Shown piece by piece: positions 22,468-31,714 of a DNA stretch of 64,000 nt. The DNA comes from Flavonifractor sp. An100 (lineage in GTDB: Bacteria; Bacillota; Clostridia; Oscillospirales; Oscillospiraceae). The position numbers and the translations under genes were made by a program. The notes beneath the pieces were generated by a model. That model made no database searches. It saw only the letters and a program-made list of their open reading frames with translations, and was not told the origin of the DNA. Location of the stretch: NCBI RefSeq assembly GCF_002161175.1, contig NZ_NFMA01000001.1:186001-250000 (forward strand). The letters run 5' to 3'. Position 1 is the first letter of the stretch, and every line of letters starts with the position of its first letter.

Positions 22468-22890
22468 ATGCCTACTTTTAATCAGCTGGTCCGCAAGGGC
22501 CGTCAGCAGGTGACGGATAAGTCCACTTCTCCCGCTCTGCAGCACGGTCTGAACACTCTGAAGAACAAGAGCACCGATCTGCCTTCTCCCCAGAAGAGAG
22601 GTGTGTGCACCGCCGTTCGTACTTCCACTCCGAAGAAGCCGAACTCCGCTCTGCGTAAGATCGCCCGTGTTCGCCTGACCAACGGCTATGAGGTTACCGC
22701 CTACATCCCCGGTGTTGGCCACAACCTACAGGAGCACTCTGTGGTCATGATCCGCGGCGGCCGTGTTAAGGACCTGCCCGGTGTTCGTTACCACATCATC
22801 CGCGGCACTCTGGATACCCAGGGCGTCAACGGCCGTATGCAGGCTCGTTCCAAGTACGGTGCTAAGCGGCCCAAGGCCGGCAAGAAGTAA
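22468..22890 (+). CDS. rpsL: 30S ribosomal protein S12
   Basis: A 140-residue S12, the decoding-centre protein. The start is ATG 22468 ([11 protein letters not shown]) behind AGAAAGGAGG; the longer open frame upstream is not coding. The streptomycin-resistance hotspot [11 protein letters not shown] is wild type, with Lys56 equivalent to Escherichia coli Lys42. The loop at about residues 26-40 is longer than in E. coli by about 13 residues, as is usual in Firmicutes. Confidence 0.98.
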   Translation: MPTFNQLVRKGRQQVTDKSTSPALQHGLNTLKNKSTDLPSPQKRGVCTAVRTSTPKKPNSALRKIARVRLTNGYEVTAYIPGVGHNLQEHSVVMIRGGRVKDLPGVRYHIIRGTLDTQGVNGRMQARSKYGAKRPKAGKK

Positions 22891-22951
22891 GATCACTTCT
22901 TCCAGACCCATCGGAACGTAAGTTCCCACTGAAATTGCATTGTGCGTTTGC

Positions 22952-22992
22952 GCAAGGCAGCCCCGCCTTGCCGAGCGTTTATTCCATATAAT
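22952..22992 (+). other. Hairpin and TATAAT element between rpsL and rpsG
   Basis: In the 195-base gap a 7-bp stem (GCAAGGC 22952-22958 with GCCTTGC 22965-22971) is followed by TATAAT at 22987-22992. No convincing -35 box lies at the right distance, so an internal promoter is only possible; the hairpin may be a processing or autoregulatory site. Confidence 0.3.
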
Positions 22993-23085
22993 ATATGGGT
23001 AGACCTCGGACAGGCATTACACGGATTGTCACAAAGACACTTCGAGTACCTATGAAATCATTTTTATATGAAGGAGGGAAGCAAA

Positions 23086-23556
23086 GTGCCCAGAAGAGGA
23101 AATGTACCCAAGCGGGAGGTTCTGCCTGATCCGCTTTACAACTCCATCCTGGTTACCAAGCTCACCAACAGCATCATGCTGGATGGCAAGAAGGGCGTGG
23201 CTCAGAAGGTGGTTTACGGCGCCTTCGATATCATTAAGGAGAAGACCGGGAAGGACCCCATGGAGGTCTACACCCAGGCTCTTGAGAACATCATGCCCTC
23301 CCTGGAGGTCAAGGCCCGCCGTGTGGGCGGCGCTACCTACCAGGTGCCCATTGAGGTCCGCCCCGAGCGGCGTCAGACCCTGGGTCTGCGGTGGCTCACC
23401 ACTTACGCCCGCAACCGCGGCGAGAAGACCATGAAGGAGCGGCTGGCCGGCGAGCTGATGGACGCGGCCAACAACACCGGCTCTGCCGTGAAGAAGCGCG
23501 AGGACACCCACAAGATGGCTGAGTCCAACAAGGCGTTCGCCCATTACCGCTGGTAA
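23086..23556 (+). CDS. rpsG: 30S ribosomal protein S7
   Basis: A 156-residue S7, the standard length, which nucleates assembly of the 30S head. It starts at GTG 23086 ([10 protein letters not shown]) behind AAGGAGG; an upstream in-frame ATG at 23068 overlaps the ribosome binding site and is rejected. Family landmarks are [27 protein letters not shown] and the C-terminal [14 protein letters not shown]. It lies 15 bases before fusA. Confidence 0.98.
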   Translation: MPRRGNVPKREVLPDPLYNSILVTKLTNSIMLDGKKGVAQKVVYGAFDIIKEKTGKDPMEVYTQALENIMPSLEVKARRVGGATYQVPIEVRPERRQTLGLRWLTTYARNRGEKTMKERLAGELMDAANNTGSAVKKREDTHKMAESNKAFAHYRW

Positions 23557-23571
23557 TAAAGGAGAGAAAGT

Positions 23572-25677
23572 ATGCCTAGAAAAGTTTCTCTGGAGAACAC
23601 TCGGAACATCGGCATCATGGCCCACATCGACGCGGGCAAGACGACCACCACCGAGCGTATCCTCTACTACACCGGCGTCAACTACAAGATCGGCGAGACC
23701 CATGAGGGTACCGCCACCATGGACTGGATGGTGCAGGAGCAGGAGCGCGGCATCACCATCACCTCCGCCGCCACCACCTGCTACTGGAAGGGAACTAAGA
23801 ATCAGTTCCCCCAGACCCGTATCAACATCATCGACACCCCGGGCCACGTGGACTTCACCGTGGAGGTGGAGCGGTCCCTGCGCGTGCTGGACGGCTCTGT
23901 GACCGTCATGTGCGCCAAGGGCGGCGTGGAGCCCCAGTCTGAGACCGTGTGGCGCCAGGCTGACCACTACAAGGTCCCCCGCATGATCTACGTCAACAAG
24001 ATGGACATCATGGGCGCCGACTTCTACAACGTGCTGCACATGATCCATGACCGTCTGAAGTGCAACGCGGTGCCCATTCAGCTGCCCATCGGCTCCGAGG
24101 ATACCTTCAAGGGCATCATCGACCTGGTAGAGATGGACGCCGACGTGTACTACGACGAGATGGGCAAGGATATGCGCGTGGAGGAGATCCCCGCGGATAT
24201 GCTGGAGCTGGCTCAGGAGTACCGCACCAAGCTGCTGGACGCCTGCGCTGACATCGACGAGGAGATCATGATGCTGGTCCTGGAGGAGCAGCCCGTGCCC
24301 CAGGATATGATCCGCAAGGCTCTGCGGAAGGGCACCATCGAGAACCTGCTGGTCCCCGTCACCTGCGGTACCTCTTACCGCAACAAGGGCGTGCAGAAGC
24401 TGCTGGACGCCATCGTGGATTATATGCCCTCTCCCCTGGATATCCCCGCCATCAAGGGCGTGAATCCCGACACCGAGGAGGAGGACGAGCGTCCCGCCGA
24501 CGACAACGCCCCCTTCTCCGCTCTGGCCTTTAAGATCGCCACCGACCCCTATGTGGGCCGTCTGTCCTTTATCCGTGTGTACTCCGGCGTGCTGAACACC
24601 GGTACCACGGTGCTCAACTCCACCAAGAAGCAGAAGGAGCGCATTGGCCGTATCCTCCAGATGCACGCCAATCACCGTGAGGACATCGAGTGTGTTTACT
24701 CCGGCGACATCGCCGCTGTTGTGGGTCTGAAGAACTCCACCACCGGCGACACCCTCTGCGACGAGAAGGCTCCCATCATCCTGGAGTCCATGGAGTTCCC
24801 CGAGCCGGTTATCCGCGTGGCCATTGAGCCCAAGACCAAGGCCGGTCAGGAGAAGATGGGCCTGGCCCTGGTGAAGCTGGCCGAGGAGGACCCCACCTTC
24901 AAGACCTACACCGATGAAGAGACTGGTCAGACCATCATCGCCGGCATGGGCGAGCTGCACCTGGAGATCATCGTGGACCGTCTGCTCCGTGAGTTCAAGG
25001 TGGAGGCCAACGTTGGAGCTCCCCAGGTCGCCTATAAGGAGACCATCAAGAAGAGCGTGGAGCAGGACACCAAGTATGCCCGTCAGTCCGGCGGTAAGGG
25101 CCAGTACGGTCACGTTAAGATCCGTGTGGAGCCCAACGAGTCCGGCAAGGGCTACGAGTTCGTCAACGCCATCGTGGGCGGCGCCATTCCCAAGGAGTAT
25201 ATCCCTGCGGTTGACGCCGGTATCCAGGGTGCCATGCAGGCTGGCGTGCTGGCCGGCTACCCTGTGGTGGACGTAAAGGTCACCCTGTATGATGGCTCCT
25301 TCCACGAGGTGGACTCTTCCGAAATGGCCTTTAAGATTGCCGGTTCCATGGCCTTCAAGGAGGCCTGCCGCAAAGCGAATGCCGTGCTGCTGGAGCCCAT
25401 CATGAAGGTTTCTGTCATTGTTCCTGACGACTATCTGGGCAACGTCATCGGCGATCTGAACAGCCGCCGTGGCCAGATCCTGGGTCAGGAGAGCCGTCCC
25501 GGTGCCCAGCAGGTAGACGCTCTGGTGCCTCTGGCCAACATGTTTGGCTACGCCACCGACCTGCGTTCCAGCACCCAGGGCCGTGGTCAGTATTCCATGG
25601 AGCCCCACAGCTATGTGGAGATTCCCAAGAGCATCGCCGACAAGATCATTGCCGAGCGCGGCCGCAGCCAGGACTAA
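23572..25677 (+). CDS. fusA: Elongation factor G
   Basis: A 701-residue translocation GTPase. GTP-binding motifs are [11 protein letters not shown] (17-27), the RGITI switch segment, DTPGH and NKMD. Domain IV begins with the family's GGKGQYGHV segment and domain V contains MGELHLEII upstream and RRGQILGQE. It starts at ATG 23572 behind AAAGGAGAG. Length and motifs fit canonical EF-G, not the ribosome-protection paralogues. Confidence 0.98.
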   Translation: MPRKVSLENTRNIGIMAHIDAGKTTTTERILYYTGVNYKIGETHEGTATMDWMVQEQERGITITSAATTCYWKGTKNQFPQTRINIIDTPGHVDFTVEVERSLRVLDGSVTVMCAKGGVEPQSETVWRQADHYKVPRMIYVNKMDIMGADFYNVLHMIHDRLKCNAVPIQLPIGSEDTFKGIIDLVEMDADVYYDEMGKDMRVEEIPADMLELAQEYRTKLLDACADIDEEIMMLVLEEQPVPQDMIRKALRKGTIENLLVPVTCGTSYRNKGVQKLLDAIVDYMPSPLDIPAIKGVNPDTEEEDERPADDNAPFSALAFKIATDPYVGRLSFIRVYSGVLNTGTTVLNSTKKQKERIGRILQMHANHREDIECVYSGDIAAVVGLKNSTTGDTLCDEKAPIILESMEFPEPVIRVAIEPKTKAGQEKMGLALVKLAEEDPTFKTYTDEETGQTIIAGMGELHLEIIVDRLLREFKVEANVGAPQVAYKETIKKSVEQDTKYARQSGGKGQYGHVKIRVEPNESGKGYEFVNAIVGGAIPKEYIPAVDAGIQGAMQAGVLAGYPVVDVKVTLYDGSFHEVDSSEMAFKIAGSMAFKEACRKANAVLLEPIMKVSVIVPDDYLGNVIGDLNSRRGQILGQESRPGAQQVDALVPLANMFGYATDLRSSTQGRGQYSMEPHSYVEIPKSIADKIIAERGRSQD

Positions 25678-25709
25678 GTCCTGTCCCATAGGAGTACTGG
25701 AAAATGGGG

Positions 25710-25738
25710 TTGCATTTGTACGCAGAATAGGATAAAAT
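25710..25738 (+). promoter_or_regulatory. Promoter of tuf
   Basis: TTGCAT (25710-25715), 17-base spacer, TAAAAT (25733-25738), giving a leader of about 55 bases before the tuf ATG. This would let EF-Tu be made in excess over EF-G. Confidence 0.65.
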
Positions 25739-25801
25739 GTCCCTGATACGAAGCAGCCCCCGAAATATCATGATAATTGCAATATAAGGAGGAAATCCCA
25801 A

Positions 25802-27004
25802 ATGGCTAAGCAGAAATTTGAGCGTACCAAGCCCCATGTCAACATCGGCACCATCGGCCACGTTGACCACGGCAAGACCACCCTGACCGCTGCTATCACC
25901 AAGTACCTGGCTATGCAGGGCAAGGCTGACTACACCGACTACAGCTCCATCGATAAGGCTCCCGAGGAGCGCGAGCGCGGCATCACCATCAACACCGCTC
26001 ACGTGGAGTACGAGACCGACAAGCGTCACTATGCCCACGTTGACTGCCCGGGCCACGCCGACTATATCAAGAACATGATCACCGGCGCTGCTCAGATGGA
26101 CGGTGCTATCCTGGTTATCGCTGCTACCGACGGCCCCATGGCTCAGACCAAGGAGCACATCCTGCTGGCCCGTCAGGTAGGCGTGCCCGCCATCGTGGTC
26201 TTCCTGAACAAGTGCGATCAGGTTGACGACGAGGAGCTGCTGGAGCTGGTTGAGATGGAGGTCCGCGAGACTCTGGACAAGTACGAGTTCCCCGGCGACG
26301 AGATCCCCATCATCAAGGGTTCCGCTCTGAACGCTCTGGTTTCCGAGTCCACCGATCCCAATGCTCCTGAGTATGCCTGCATCAAGGAGCTGATGGACGC
26401 TGTTGACGACTATATCCCCACTCCCGCCCGTAACGACGACATGCCCTTCCTGATGCCCGTTGAGGACGTGTTCACCATCTCCGGCCGTGGTACCGTTGCT
26501 ACCGGCCGTGTGGAGCGTGGCATGATCAAGACTGGCGAGACCGTGGAGATCGTTGGCCTGTCCGACGAGAAGAAGTCCACCGTCGTTACCGGTCTGGAGA
26601 TGTTCCGCAAGACCCTGGACTTCGCCGAGGCCGGCGACAACATCGGCGCTCTGCTGCGTGGTGTTGCTAAGACCGACGTGGAGCGTGGCCAGGTTCTGTG
26701 CAAGCCCGGCTCCATTCACCCCCACACCAAGTTCAAGGGCCAGGTTTACGTGCTGACCAAGGAAGAGGGCGGCCGTCACACCCCCTTCTTCAACAACTAT
26801 CGTCCTCAGTTCTACTTCCGGACCACCGACGTGACCGGCATCATCTCCCTGCCCGAGGGCACTGAGATGTGCATGCCCGGCGACAACGTTGACATGGACG
26901 TGGAGCTGATCACCCCCATCGCCATTGAGAAGGGCCTGCGTTTCGCTATCCGTGAGGGTGGCCGCACCGTGGGTTCCGGCGTTGTTATCGACATCAACGA
27001 GTAA
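25802..27004 (+). CDS. tuf: Elongation factor Tu
   Basis: A 400-residue EF-Tu that delivers aminoacyl-tRNA to the ribosome. GTPase motifs are GHVDHGKT (19-26), RGITI, DCPGH (81-85) and NKCD; domain II/III signatures [13 protein letters not shown] and [14 protein letters not shown] are intact. The ATG follows AAGGAGG. It closes the str cluster and ends in a strong terminator. Confidence 0.99.
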   Translation: MAKQKFERTKPHVNIGTIGHVDHGKTTLTAAITKYLAMQGKADYTDYSSIDKAPEERERGITINTAHVEYETDKRHYAHVDCPGHADYIKNMITGAAQMDGAILVIAATDGPMAQTKEHILLARQVGVPAIVVFLNKCDQVDDEELLELVEMEVRETLDKYEFPGDEIPIIKGSALNALVSESTDPNAPEYACIKELMDAVDDYIPTPARNDDMPFLMPVEDVFTISGRGTVATGRVERGMIKTGETVEIVGLSDEKKSTVVTGLEMFRKTLDFAEAGDNIGALLRGVAKTDVERGQVLCKPGSIHPHTKFKGQVYVLTKEEGGRHTPFFNNYRPQFYFRTTDVTGIISLPEGTEMCMPGDNVDMDVELITPIAIEKGLRFAIREGGRTVGSGVVIDINE

Positions 27005-27028
27005 TTCTTACTCCACTTGATGGTGCTT

Positions 27029-27063
27029 CAGTGGGCCTCCTTTGGGAGGCCCACTGTTTTTTT
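27029..27063 (+). terminator. Terminator of tuf
   Basis: A perfect 12-bp stem (27029-27040 with 27045-27056, loop TTTG) followed by seven T residues. Confidence 0.95.
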
Positions 27064-27077
27064 GTGGGAGTGGGGGG

Positions 27078-27106
27078 TTGACAAATAGGGGTAAGCTCGC
27101 TATAAT
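27078..27106 (+). promoter_or_regulatory. Consensus promoter of the Trp T-box/importer transcript
   Basis: TTGACA (27078-27083), 17-base spacer, TATAAT (27101-27106): an exact sigmaA consensus, as expected where control is exerted downstream by a T-box. Confidence 0.93.
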
Positions 27107-27112
27107 AAGCCC

Positions 27113-27393
27113 AACAATCCAATCAGCAAAACCTATGAGGAAGATTAGTAGCCGGTGCGGCAAACCTTCAGAGAGCCCTGGGTGGTGGGATCAGGGCGGG
27201 GCGCGGCCGAGTGAATGGACTTCCGAGGGCGGCTTGAACGGGAAACCAAGTAGATGCCGACGGGGACCCACCCGTTATCCACCGGGCACGCGTGATGGCG
27301 CGTGAAGCGAGCGGACGTTTCTAACGTCAATTTGGGTGGTATCGCAGGAGTAAGGCTCTTGTCCCATGTGGGGGACAGGGGCGTTTTTTTATT
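27113..27393 (+). promoter_or_regulatory. Tryptophan-type T-box leader with terminator
   Basis: Stem I is recognisable: base GGAAG (27139-27143) pairs CTTCC (27220-27224), the AGTA element is at 27147-27150, the AGAG bulge and GGTGGTG-type distal loop lie near 27170-27190, and the specifier loop reads GAA-TGG-A with the Trp codon UGG at 27216-27218. The T-box core TGGGTGGTATCGCAGGAG spans 27333-27350 and supplies UGGU to pair with the tRNA NCCA end. The terminator is an 11-bp stem with two wobbles (27355-27365 with 27372-27382) plus seven T residues (27384-27390). Uncharged tRNA-Trp should therefore switch on the importer genes. Confidence 0.92.
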
Positions 27394-27479
27394 CCGAAAC
27401 AAGGCCGTTGGCAGCGGCCCCTCCATCACCCACCCAAACAATTTTCGGCCCACAGGCCAATATTATGGAGGTAACCACA

Positions 27480-28541
27480 ATGAAAAAGAACACTCTGAAG
27501 AAGCTCATCTCTGCTGCCCTGTCCCTGGCTATGGCCCTGTCCCTGTGTGCCTGTTCCAGCACTTCCAGCTCCGGCAGCAGCGCATCCTCTGCGGGCAGCT
27601 CCTCGGGAGAGCCGGTGGAGTCCGGTTCCACTGGGGAAGCCGGTGCGTATAAGATCGCCATTGTCAAGCAGATGGACCACCCCTCGCTGGACGAGATCAC
27701 CAACGCCATCGCCACCCGGCTGGAAAAGATCAAAGAGGAGACCGGGGTCGCCATTGACTATGAGATCTACTCCGGCCAGGGTGATGAGACAGTGCTCAAC
27801 CAGATTGGCGCTCAAGTCATTGCCGACGGTGTCTCCGCCATTATCCCCGTTGCCACTACCGCGGCTCAGCTGATGACGGTAGCCGCCGAGGAGACCAAAA
27901 CTCCCGTCATTTACGCCGCGGTCAGCGACCCGGCCCAGGCTGATCTGTTGGATATCGACTACGTCACCGGTACTTGCGACGCCCTGAATACGGCCTTCAT
28001 TCTGGATATGATGCTGGCCCAGAACCCCGATACCCAGAAGGTTGGCCTGCTCTATTCCCTGTCCGAGCCCAACTCCACCACCCCCATTGCAGAGGCCAAG
28101 GAGTATCTGGATGCCAAGGGCATTGCCTACGAGGAGTTTACCGCTAACAGTGATGACGAGGTCGTAGCTGCTGCCGGCGCGCTGATCGCCGCTGGTGTGG
28201 ACGCGGTGTTCACCCCCACCGACAACAAGATCCAGTCTGCGGAACTGGCCATCGCTCCCGATTTCATTGAAGCGGGTATTCCCCACTACGCGGGGGCCGA
28301 TTCCTTTGTCCGCAACGGCGCCTTTGCCACCTGCGGCGTGAACTACACCAACCTTGGCACGGAGACTGCCGACTTGGCCTACGAGATGCTGACCAACGGC
28401 ATGGCGGACAAGGAGGACTACTACCTGTCCCAGGGTGGGATCATCACCGTCAACACCGAGACTGCTTCCGCTATGGGCCTGGACTACTCCATGTTTAACG
28501 ACATGGGTCAGGTGGTGGAAGTGACCACTACCGAGGATTAA
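27480..28541 (+). CDS. trpX: TrpX-like ABC transporter solute-binding lipoprotein (predicted tryptophan)
   Basis: A 353-residue lipoprotein with a signal peptide ending in LCAC (Cys25) and a Ser/Gly tether. The mature part matches the TrpX/PF04392-type binding protein family (YKIAIVKQMDHPSLDEI, followed by GAQVIADGVSAIIPVATTAAQ, FTPTDNKIQSA, and GVNYTNLG). The family binds aromatic amino acids or related small molecules. The Trp specifier in the upstream T-box is independent evidence for tryptophan. ATG 27480 follows GGAGGT. The longer frame upstream runs through the terminator and is not coding. Confidence 0.9.
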   Translation: MKKNTLKKLISAALSLAMALSLCACSSTSSSGSSASSAGSSSGEPVESGSTGEAGAYKIAIVKQMDHPSLDEITNAIATRLEKIKEETGVAIDYEIYSGQGDETVLNQIGAQVIADGVSAIIPVATTAAQLMTVAAEETKTPVIYAAVSDPAQADLLDIDYVTGTCDALNTAFILDMMLAQNPDTQKVGLLYSLSEPNSTTPIAEAKEYLDAKGIAYEEFTANSDDEVVAAAGALIAAGVDAVFTPTDNKIQSAELAIAPDFIEAGIPHYAGADSFVRNGAFATCGVNYTNLGTETADLAYEMLTNGMADKEDYYLSQGGIITVNTETASAMGLDYSMFNDMGQVVEVTTTED

Positions 28542-28571
28542 GATCTCAGGGACCTAAACTACATTCCGCCA

Positions 28572-28595
28572 GTCCCCCGGTGAGAGCCGGGGGGC
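28572..28595 (+). other. Attenuator-like hairpin between trpX and trpY
   Basis: A 9-bp stem including one wobble (28572-28580 with 28587-28595, loop TGAGAG) followed by only TTT. It probably sets a higher level of binding protein than of permease, like the hairpin at 15819-15849. Confidence 0.5.
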
Positions 28596-28619
28596 TTTGG
28601 CCTGAAAGGGAGAAGGACG

Positions 28620-29525
28620 ATGCTCTACATTTTGCAAACGGCTCTGGAGCTGGGCTTTCTGTATGCTCCGGTGGCGCTGGCGCTGTTCCTCAGCTACCGC
28701 ATTCTGGACATTGCCGATTTGACCACAGACGGAGCTTTTACCCTGGGAGCGGCAGTGTCTGTTGTAGTCTGTGCTGCCGGTCATCCTATCCTGGCCGTGC
28801 CGTTGGCCATGCTATGTACGGCGGCGGCGGGTTTTGTTACCGCTCTGCTGCAGACGAAGTTGGGAGTCCCTTCCATTCTGGCTGGCATCATCACCAACAC
28901 GGGACTTTACACTGTCAACTTGATGGCCATGGGCTGGACCTCCAACGCCAGCCTTATTAAACAGCAGACCATTTTCCATATGTTCCGGGATCTGGGAGTG
29001 GGAGGCAGCTGGTACGAGATCATTTTGGCCGGAGTAATCACGGTGGCTGCGGCCCTGCTGCTGGTGGCCTTTTTGGGCACCCGGCTGGGATTGTCGATCC
29101 GGGCCACCGGAGATAACCGGGACATGGTTCGCGCGTCTTCCATCAACCCCACCTTTACCATCACCGTAGGCCTGTGTGTGGCCAATGCCCTCACTGGCCT
29201 GTCTGGAGCCCTTGTAGGCCAGGCTCAGCGCAGCGCCAACGTAAACATTGGCACTGGTATGGTGGTCATTGGTCTGGCCTGCCTGATTATTGGTGAAACC
29301 GTGTTGGGGCGCGGCTCCATGCTCCGGGGGGCCCTGTCTGTGTTTGCAGGCAGCATCATTTACCGCTTGATTTACGCGGTCGCCCTTAGCTCCAAGGTGT
29401 TCCCCATTGAGGCCATGAAGCTGGTCACCGCGATCATCGTGGCCCTTGCCATCGCCGCACCCGCCCTGAAAAACTGGGCGGCTTTTGAAAAACGGAAGGC
29501 GGAAGCCAGGAAAGGGGGACGCTGA
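28620..29525 (+). CDS. trpY: TrpY-like ABC transporter permease
   Basis: A 301-residue membrane protein of the branched-chain-amino-acid/TrpY permease type (BPD_transp_2), with about eight to nine hydrophobic helices. Landmarks are RILDIADLTTDGAFTLGAAV near the N terminus, LGVPSILAGIITNTGLYTVN, RATGDNRDMVRASSINP in a cytoplasmic loop, and GLACLIIGETVLG. ATG 28620 follows AAAGGGAGAAGG. It abuts trpZ with one base between. Confidence 0.9.
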   Translation: MLYILQTALELGFLYAPVALALFLSYRILDIADLTTDGAFTLGAAVSVVVCAAGHPILAVPLAMLCTAAAGFVTALLQTKLGVPSILAGIITNTGLYTVNLMAMGWTSNASLIKQQTIFHMFRDLGVGGSWYEIILAGVITVAAALLLVAFLGTRLGLSIRATGDNRDMVRASSINPTFTITVGLCVANALTGLSGALVGQAQRSANVNIGTGMVVIGLACLIIGETVLGRGSMLRGALSVFAGSIIYRLIYAVALSSKVFPIEAMKLVTAIIVALAIAAPALKNWAAFEKRKAEARKGGR

Positions 29526-29526
29526 T

Positions 29527-30330
29527 ATGCTTACCATCCATGCTATTTCCAAAACCTTTAACCCGGGTACCGTCAATGAAAAGAAGGCGCTTTCCGGCCT
29601 GTCCCTCCACCTGGAGCATGGGGATTTTGTCACCATTGTGGGCTCCAATGGGGCGGGAAAATCCACCCTCTTTAACGCCATTGCGGGTGCTTTTTATGTG
29701 GATGAAGGGTCTATTTTTCTGGCAGGAGAGGACATCACCTATAAACCGGAGTACCGGCGCAGCCGGGAGATGGGACGGCTGTTCCAGGACCCCATGCGGG
29801 GGACTGCCCCTCATATGACCATTGAGGAAAATTTAGCGTTGGCCTATCTCCGGGCTTCAAAAAACCAACACGCCTTTTTCAGCCGCACCAGTAAGGCGGA
29901 CCGTGCCTTCTTCCGTGAGCAGCTGGCCAGGCTGAACATGGGGCTGGAGGACCGGATGAAGCAGCCGGTGGGATTGCTGTCCGGAGGACAGCGCCAGGCC
30001 TTGACTCTGCTGATGGCCACTCTGGTGCCCCCCAAGGTACTGCTGCTGGACGAGCATACGGCGGCTTTGGACCCTGCCACAGCGGAAAAGGTGTTGAAGC
30101 TGACCGAGGAGATTGTGAAGGAGAACCACATCACCACCCTAATGGTGACCCACAACATGTACCAGGCCTTAAAGCTGGGCAATCGCACCCTGATGATGAA
30201 CGATGGGGCTATCGTTCTGGATGTGCAGGGGGAGGAGCGCGCTGGCATGACCGTGGATGACCTGCTGGCGCAATTCCGCAGCCGGGCAGGGAAAGCGTTG
30301 GACAACGATCGAATTTTACTGTCCGAGTAA
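29527..30330 (+). CDS. trpZ: TrpZ-like ABC transporter ATPase
   Basis: A 267-residue ATPase. Walker A is GSNGAGKST, the signature is LSGGQRQAL, and Walker B is VLLLDEHTAALDP, where His replaces the usual Pro of DEP, as is typical for this LivF/TrpZ-like subgroup. The start is ATG 29527, one base after the trpY stop, with the GGGGGA ribosome binding site inside trpY. A strong terminator follows, so trpXYZ forms a closed transcription unit. Confidence 0.9.
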   Translation: MLTIHAISKTFNPGTVNEKKALSGLSLHLEHGDFVTIVGSNGAGKSTLFNAIAGAFYVDEGSIFLAGEDITYKPEYRRSREMGRLFQDPMRGTAPHMTIEENLALAYLRASKNQHAFFSRTSKADRAFFREQLARLNMGLEDRMKQPVGLLSGGQRQALTLLMATLVPPKVLLLDEHTAALDPATAEKVLKLTEEIVKENHITTLMVTHNMYQALKLGNRTLMMNDGAIVLDVQGEERAGMTVDDLLAQFRSRAGKALDNDRILLSE

Positions 30331-30343
30331 AAGAATACATGGA

Positions 30344-30381
30344 CCGCCCCGGAAGAATTTGTTCTTCCGGGGCGGTTTTTT
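30344..30381 (+). terminator. Terminator of the trpXYZ unit
   Basis: A perfect 14-bp stem (30344-30357 with 30362-30375, loop TTTG) followed by six T residues. Confidence 0.95.
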
Positions 30382-30476
30382 AAAAAATTTTTTGCCTTTG
30401 AGATTTTTCATGTCTGTCAGGGATATTCCTAATGAAAGATCTTTCTGATACCAAACCAACGAGGAGGTGAGCAGCC

Positions 30477-30992
30477 ATGACGGAAGAGGAATTTGGCCAG
30501 GCGGCCCGAACCTACGGCGATATGATTTATCGGGTGGCCTACCATGGGCTGAAGAACCGGTCGGATGCGGAGGATGTGATGCAGACGGTGCTGCTCAAGC
30601 TGATTGAAAGCAAGGTAGAGTATGCCAGCCAGGATCATTTAAAGCACTGGCTGCTGCGGGTGACGGTGAATGAGAGCCGGAAGCTGCTGCGCTCCTTCTG
30701 GAGGCGAACTTCAGTGCCGCTGGAGGAGCGGAGGGACGGTCCCGTCCTGGAGGACCCGGAGAAGGAGGAACTGTTTCGAGCGGTGATGGGGCTGGAGGCA
30801 AAGTACCGCCTAACCATATACCTTTACTATTATGAGGGGTGTACGGTTTCGGAGGTTGCTGCTGCTATGAAGGCCAAACCGTCTACCGTCCAGACTTGGC
30901 TGCTTCGGGCGCGGGAGCGGCTGCGTAGGGAATTGTCACAAGAGGAAGAAAAGGAGGGAGAGCGGTATGTTCGACCGCAAATTGTACCATGA
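30477..30992 (+). CDS. ECF-type RNA polymerase sigma factor
   Basis: A 171-residue sigma-70-family factor with region 2 (YGDMIYRVAYHGLKNRSDAEDVMQTVLLKL) and region 4 (LYYYEGCTVSEVAAAMKAKPSTVQTWLLRARERLR) only, the extracytoplasmic-function layout. ATG 30477 follows GAGGAGGTG. Its last 26 bases overlap the start of the next gene, which encodes a single-pass membrane protein that probably acts as its regulator. No obvious self-recognition promoter could be assigned, so the regulon is unknown. Confidence 0.92.
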   Translation: MTEEEFGQAARTYGDMIYRVAYHGLKNRSDAEDVMQTVLLKLIESKVEYASQDHLKHWLLRVTVNESRKLLRSFWRRTSVPLEERRDGPVLEDPEKEELFRAVMGLEAKYRLTIYLYYYEGCTVSEVAAAMKAKPSTVQTWLLRARERLRRELSQEEEKEGERYVRPQIVP

Positions 30993-31629
30993 GGTGTGTG
31001 AACAACTGCACGCGTCCCAAGAAACGATTGAGGAGACCATTGATATGATGCATGGAGCAAAAAAACGAGTTCGCCGTCCGGTTCAGATTTTGGTAGCCGC
31101 CGCTGCTTTGACCACAATGGTGGTGGGAGTAGGAGCGGCCAATCCAGAGGCGGTTCAAAGCATATTTTATAACATTACAGCTACCATTAAGGTGGGAGAT
31201 TACCGCCAGGAGATGACCACCAGCACGGGGGAGCAGATCACGGTGTTTGACGTCCCCCAGGTAAACGTGGAAAACCGGAATGGGCGGGCCATTTTGGTGG
31301 TAGATGGAGAAGAGACGGATATCACAGACGCCTTGGAGAAGGACGGCCGATATACCCGGGACTGGGGGGACGAGGGTACGGAGCTGACCCTGGAGGTGAC
31401 TGGAAGCGCGGAAGAGTGGCAGGCAACCGTGTGGACGGGAGCGCCGGGGGAGGAGCCCAGCAGCTACACCGTGCGCAGCGATGAGGATAGTTTACGGCCG
31501 GGCCATTTATTTGATATCGGGGAACAGGGGGGCATCACATCGGGAGAGGTAGATCTGAACGGCAGTGCAGCGGATTCTTCCGAAGATGAGCTGGAGGAAT
31601 ATCAAATGTCGATCATCCCCGTCTCTTGA
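30967..31629 (+). CDS. Single-pass membrane protein, probable anti-sigma factor
   Basis: A 220-residue protein with a short cytoplasmic N-terminal region (1-36, mostly helical, with the HGAKKRVRR basic stop), one membrane helix (about 38-58), and an extracytoplasmic beta-rich acidic domain (about 60-220). The overlap with the ECF sigma gene and the topology fit an anti-sigma factor (DUF4179-like proteins share this plan), but no zinc-binding HxxxCxxC motif is visible, so it would not be a ZAS-type anti-sigma. ATG 30967 follows AGGAGGGAG. Confidence 0.75.
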   Translation: MFDRKLYHEVCEQLHASQETIEETIDMMHGAKKRVRRPVQILVAAAALTTMVVGVGAANPEAVQSIFYNITATIKVGDYRQEMTTSTGEQITVFDVPQVNVENRNGRAILVVDGEETDITDALEKDGRYTRDWGDEGTELTLEVTGSAEEWQATVWTGAPGEEPSSYTVRSDEDSLRPGHLFDIGEQGGITSGEVDLNGSAADSSEDELEEYQMSIIPVS

Positions 31630-31648
31630 GAAAATAAAGTTTCAAACA

Positions 31649-31693
31649 AATACCCCCACCAGGCGCTGCATTGCTGCGCCTGGTGGGGGTATT
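31649..31693. terminator. Bidirectional terminator between the sigma unit and coaBC
   Basis: An 18-bp perfect stem (31649-31666 with 31676-31693) with T-rich sequence on the right and A-rich sequence on the left. Confidence 0.93.
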
Positions 31694-31714
31694 TTCTGGT
31701 GTTTGAATGGAGGC

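Noticed and set aside
23050-25689. Open frame of 879 codons antisense to rpsG and fusA
   Set aside because: Shadow of strongly expressed genes with biased codons; it spans two genes and has no recognisable domain.
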